From the NCBI GenBank assembly GCA_050184225.1, contig JBFXAN010000261.1, positions 1-6,544 of the forward strand: DNA of 6,544 bases. The letters are read 5' to 3'. Below, one piece after another: positions 4,655 to 6,544 of the stretch (position 1 is the stretch's first letter; the number at the start of each line of letters is the position of its first letter). A model generated the notes under the pieces. It searched no databases and was not told where the DNA came from. It saw only the letters and a list, made by a program, of their open reading frames with translations. A program made the position numbers and the translations under genes. This DNA is from JBFXAN01 sp050184225. GTDB taxonomy: Bacteria > Chloroflexota > Dehalococcoidia > CAUJGQ01.

Positions 4655-6472
4655 ATGGCTCCACGCGCATCCTCCAGATCGCCCGCTCGTATCCTCGTTG
4701 TGGCGATTGTCACCGTGTTACTCGTCGGCGCGGTCGTCGCGCTCGGATGCTCTGATAACAGCCGGGCGGCGAGCGACGACGCCGTGACGTTCCAGCCTTC
4801 GGCGACCCAGGCGCCCGCCCCGACGGCGGCGTCGGGCGTTGAGGATACGTCAACTCCCGCGTCTACACCCACGGAACGCCGCGTCACGCTCACGCCTGTC
4901 GGACAGATCAATCCGGGCGACGACGGATTCCACGGCGACATCTGGGAACACAAGGGATTCGCCTACCTGGGCACGTGGGGCAGCGGCAGCGCCTGTCCCG
5001 CCACGGGTGTGAAGGTGGTCGACCTTGCCGACCCGACGCAGCCGCACTGGGTGAGCACGGTCGCCGCCATCCCGGGAACATCGCAGGAGGATATCGTCGT
5101 CCGATCGATCGAAACGCCGGCCTTCACCGGCGATCTCCTGGCGGTGGGCATTCAGTCTTGTGCCTTCACGACGCCGGGCGGACTGGCGCTGTTCGACGTC
5201 ACGGACCCCCGCAATCCGGTGGAGTTGGGATTCTTCCCAACGGGCGCCCGCGGCGTGCACGAGCTCGACCTGATCCAGCAGGGAGATCGCGCGCTGGCAC
5301 TCCTGGCCGTCCCCTATTCGGAGACAACCCCGGGACGGGGCGGCGACTTCCGCATTGTCGATGTCTCGGATCCCGGGCGTCCGGCGCAGCTTTCCGAGTG
5401 GGGCGCGGACGCCGGTTTGAGTGTCGATCTCACCGGCGGCATCGGCTGCCGTCGCAGCATCTACGGCCACAGCGCGCGGGCGAGCGCGGACGGTAATACC
5501 GCCTACCTATCCTACTGGGATGCGGGGGTGATCGCGCTCGACATCAGCGACCCGACGCGGCCACGCGTGACCGGGCACCTCACGTACCAGCCGGAAGAGG
5601 CCGGCACGACGCACTCCGTGGCCGAGGCCGACGATGGACGGCTGCTGCTCATCGCCGATGAGGAGGTCGTCTTCGGGACGCCGCCGGGACTCTCGCTTGA
5701 GGTCCAGACGGCGGAAGGCGCACGCGTGTTCCATGGCTGCGAGGCGCGCTTTTCCGCCCCGATCGACACTGCCGGCGCGATCGAATCCGGATTGATTGAT
5801 GCCGGCCGCGCCTGCGCGAACGATGACCTGCCGGACGGCGTGCGCGGTCAGGTAGTGATCGCCCACGCGGGCGGTTGTCAGCCGGGCGACAAGGCCGCGC
5901 GGCTTGGCGCCGCGGGCGCACGCGCGGTGATTGCCGGCGTGCCGGGCGAAGCGGTCTCCGAGATCGGCGGCGGCCGTGCCTCGATTCCGGTGGTGATCGT
6001 CTCCGAGCAGGATGCAACGACGCTCCGGGACATCGCTGCCGGAGCGCCCGCCCGCGTGACGCTGCCGTCGGCGCGTCCCTGGGGCGCTCTCCGCATCTGG
6101 GACATTGATGATCTGGGCAACCCGCGCCAGCTGGCCACGTATCAGACGCCGAACAGCCTTCGCTTCCCCGCGCCGGATGATGGCTACTATACCGTCCACA
6201 ACGCGGAGGTTGTCGACGATCTGGCGGTCGCGTCGTGGTGGTCGGATGGAGTTCGCGTGATCGACATCAGCGATCCCACCGCGCCGCGCGAAGTGGCGTC
6301 CTACGTACCGCCGGCGGCGCCCAACTCGCAGGGCGTGATTTTCCCCGACCGGACGATGGTCTGGGGCGTGGTGGTTGCCGGGGATCTGGTGCTGCTGAGC
6401 GACGTGAACAGCGGGCTGCATGTGCTGCGGCTGGGGGAAACGGACCCCTCCCCCGGCCCCTCCCCCCGCTGA
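4655..6472 (+). CDS. LVIVD-repeat beta-propeller lipoprotein with inserted PA domain
   Basis: This 605-residue exported protein has a hydrophobic N-terminal segment (about 12-31) ending in ALGC with Cys32, a plausible though not canonical lipobox. A Ser/Thr/Pro/Ala-rich tether (about 33-75) follows. The body carries LVIVD-type repeats: GVKVVDLADPTQP (118), GLALFDVTDPRNP (176), DFRIVDVSDPGRP (231), GVIALDISDPTRP (291), ALRIWDIDDLGNP (478), GVRVIDISDPTAP (532) and a final GLHVLRL (587). This is consistent with a seven-bladed propeller. Between the fourth and fifth repeats, residues about 363-471 look like a protease-associated domain. Its features are DLPDGVRGQVVIAHAGGC, KAARLGAAGARAVI and IPVVIVSEQDATTL. 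Six cysteines follow Cys32, which fits an extracytoplasmic protein with possible disulfides. No catalytic motif is seen, so binding or surface display is likely. The last roughly ten residues (DPSPGPSPR) and the stop lie inside the 49-bp repeat. There is no in-frame start upstream of 4655 in the intergenic gap. Confidence 0.9.
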   Translation: MAPRASSRSPARILVVAIVTVLLVGAVVALGCSDNSRAASDDAVTFQPSATQAPAPTAASGVEDTSTPASTPTERRVTLTPVGQINPGDDGFHGDIWEHKGFAYLGTWGSGSACPATGVKVVDLADPTQPHWVSTVAAIPGTSQEDIVVRSIETPAFTGDLLAVGIQSCAFTTPGGLALFDVTDPRNPVELGFFPTGARGVHELDLIQQGDRALALLAVPYSETTPGRGGDFRIVDVSDPGRPAQLSEWGADAGLSVDLTGGIGCRRSIYGHSARASADGNTAYLSYWDAGVIALDISDPTRPRVTGHLTYQPEEAGTTHSVAEADDGRLLLIADEEVVFGTPPGLSLEVQTAEGARVFHGCEARFSAPIDTAGAIESGLIDAGRACANDDLPDGVRGQVVIAHAGGCQPGDKAARLGAAGARAVIAGVPGEAVSEIGGGRASIPVVIVSEQDATTLRDIAAGAPARVTLPSARPWGALRIWDIDDLGNPRQLATYQTPNSLRFPAPDDGYYTVHNAEVVDDLAVASWWSDGVRVIDISDPTAPREVASYVPPAAPNSQGVIFPDRTMVWGVVVAGDLVLLSDVNSGLHVLRLGETDPSPGPSPR

Positions 6473-6489
6473 CGCGCGGAGCGGGGTGC
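6441..6489 (+). repeat. 49-bp GC-rich 3'-flank repeat, right copy
   Basis: This is the inverted counterpart of 15-63, identical at 48 of 49 positions; it has C at 6482 where the other copy has A on the equivalent strand. It overlaps the 3' end of the lipoprotein gene, covers its TGA (6470-6472) and runs 17 nt beyond. Here CCCCGC (6464-6469) can pair with GCGGGG (6481-6486). The other copy would instead pair CCCCTC with GAGGGG. Nothing further is recognisable from 6490 to the end of the window. Confidence 0.85.
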
Positions 6490-6544
6490 CTCGCCGGATC
6501 TGGGGTGCCAACGTAGACCGACCAGCAGTCAGACCGTTGCAAAG

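Noticed and set aside
4117..4953. A 278-codon open frame on the minus strand
   Set aside because: It spans the 3' half of the kinase-like gene, the intergenic hairpins and the lipoprotein signal region in antisense. No recognisable protein content.
5507..6511. A 334-codon open frame on the minus strand
   Set aside because: It is antisense to the propeller lipoprotein, Arg/Gly/Ala-rich and without domain features. It starts inside or beyond the 49-bp repeat.

Overview
The window is GC-rich, densely coded bacterial DNA with five protein genes and several families of intergenic repeats. Three things point, at moderate confidence, to a Chloroflexota (Thermomicrobia/Sphaerobacter-like) chromosome. 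These are the GC content, the repeat types (a TCATCCTGAGCGAAGCGAAGG palindrome family, ACTGCCC/ACTGCCG heptads, and a CCCCTCCCCC-type element), and a lipoprotein with a Thr/Pro/Ala-rich tether. No marker gene fixes the taxon. No phage, transposase, CRISPR or RNA gene is visible.

Left part (minus strand, about 2450 down to 70): two tandem paralogous ferritin-like/R2-like helical-bundle genes form a probable operon. The upstream gene (1379-2452) keeps a complete set of diiron ligands (Glu, ExxH, Glu, ExxH). The downstream paralog (72-1226) has lost all four carboxylate ligands but keeps both histidines and much of the surrounding sequence. It therefore looks like a non-catalytic partner subunit or pseudoenzyme. 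The genes are separated by about 150 bp holding a 24-bp perfect inverted repeat built from 7-bp units. Upstream of the pair is a 9-3-9 palindrome that looks like a TetR-type operator next to a candidate promoter.

Middle (2453-2819): a 367-bp divergent intergenic region with the operator, a minus-strand promoter for the ferritin-like operon and a possible plus-strand promoter for the peptidase.

Right part (plus strand): a secreted penicillin-binding-protein-type D-Ala-D-Ala carboxypeptidase (2820-3749), a perfect 35-bp-arm palindromic repeat (3779-3864), a cytidylate-kinase-like protein with an unusual nucleotide-binding loop (3937-4575), and a large LVIVD-repeat beta-propeller lipoprotein with an inserted protease-associated (PA) domain (4655-6472). 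The last two genes lack a Shine-Dalgarno sequence. Each has a TANNNT hexamer exactly 7 nt before the start codon, which suggests leaderless transcripts. These three genes share no evident pathway.

A 49-bp repeat occurs once at each end of the window in opposite orientation (15-63 and 6441-6489, 48/49 identical). Each copy sits at the 3' end of the outermost gene. The right copy encodes the last residues and the stop codon of the lipoprotein. The best candidate for something undescribed is the paired intact and ligand-less diiron proteins with their operator and intercistronic repeat.
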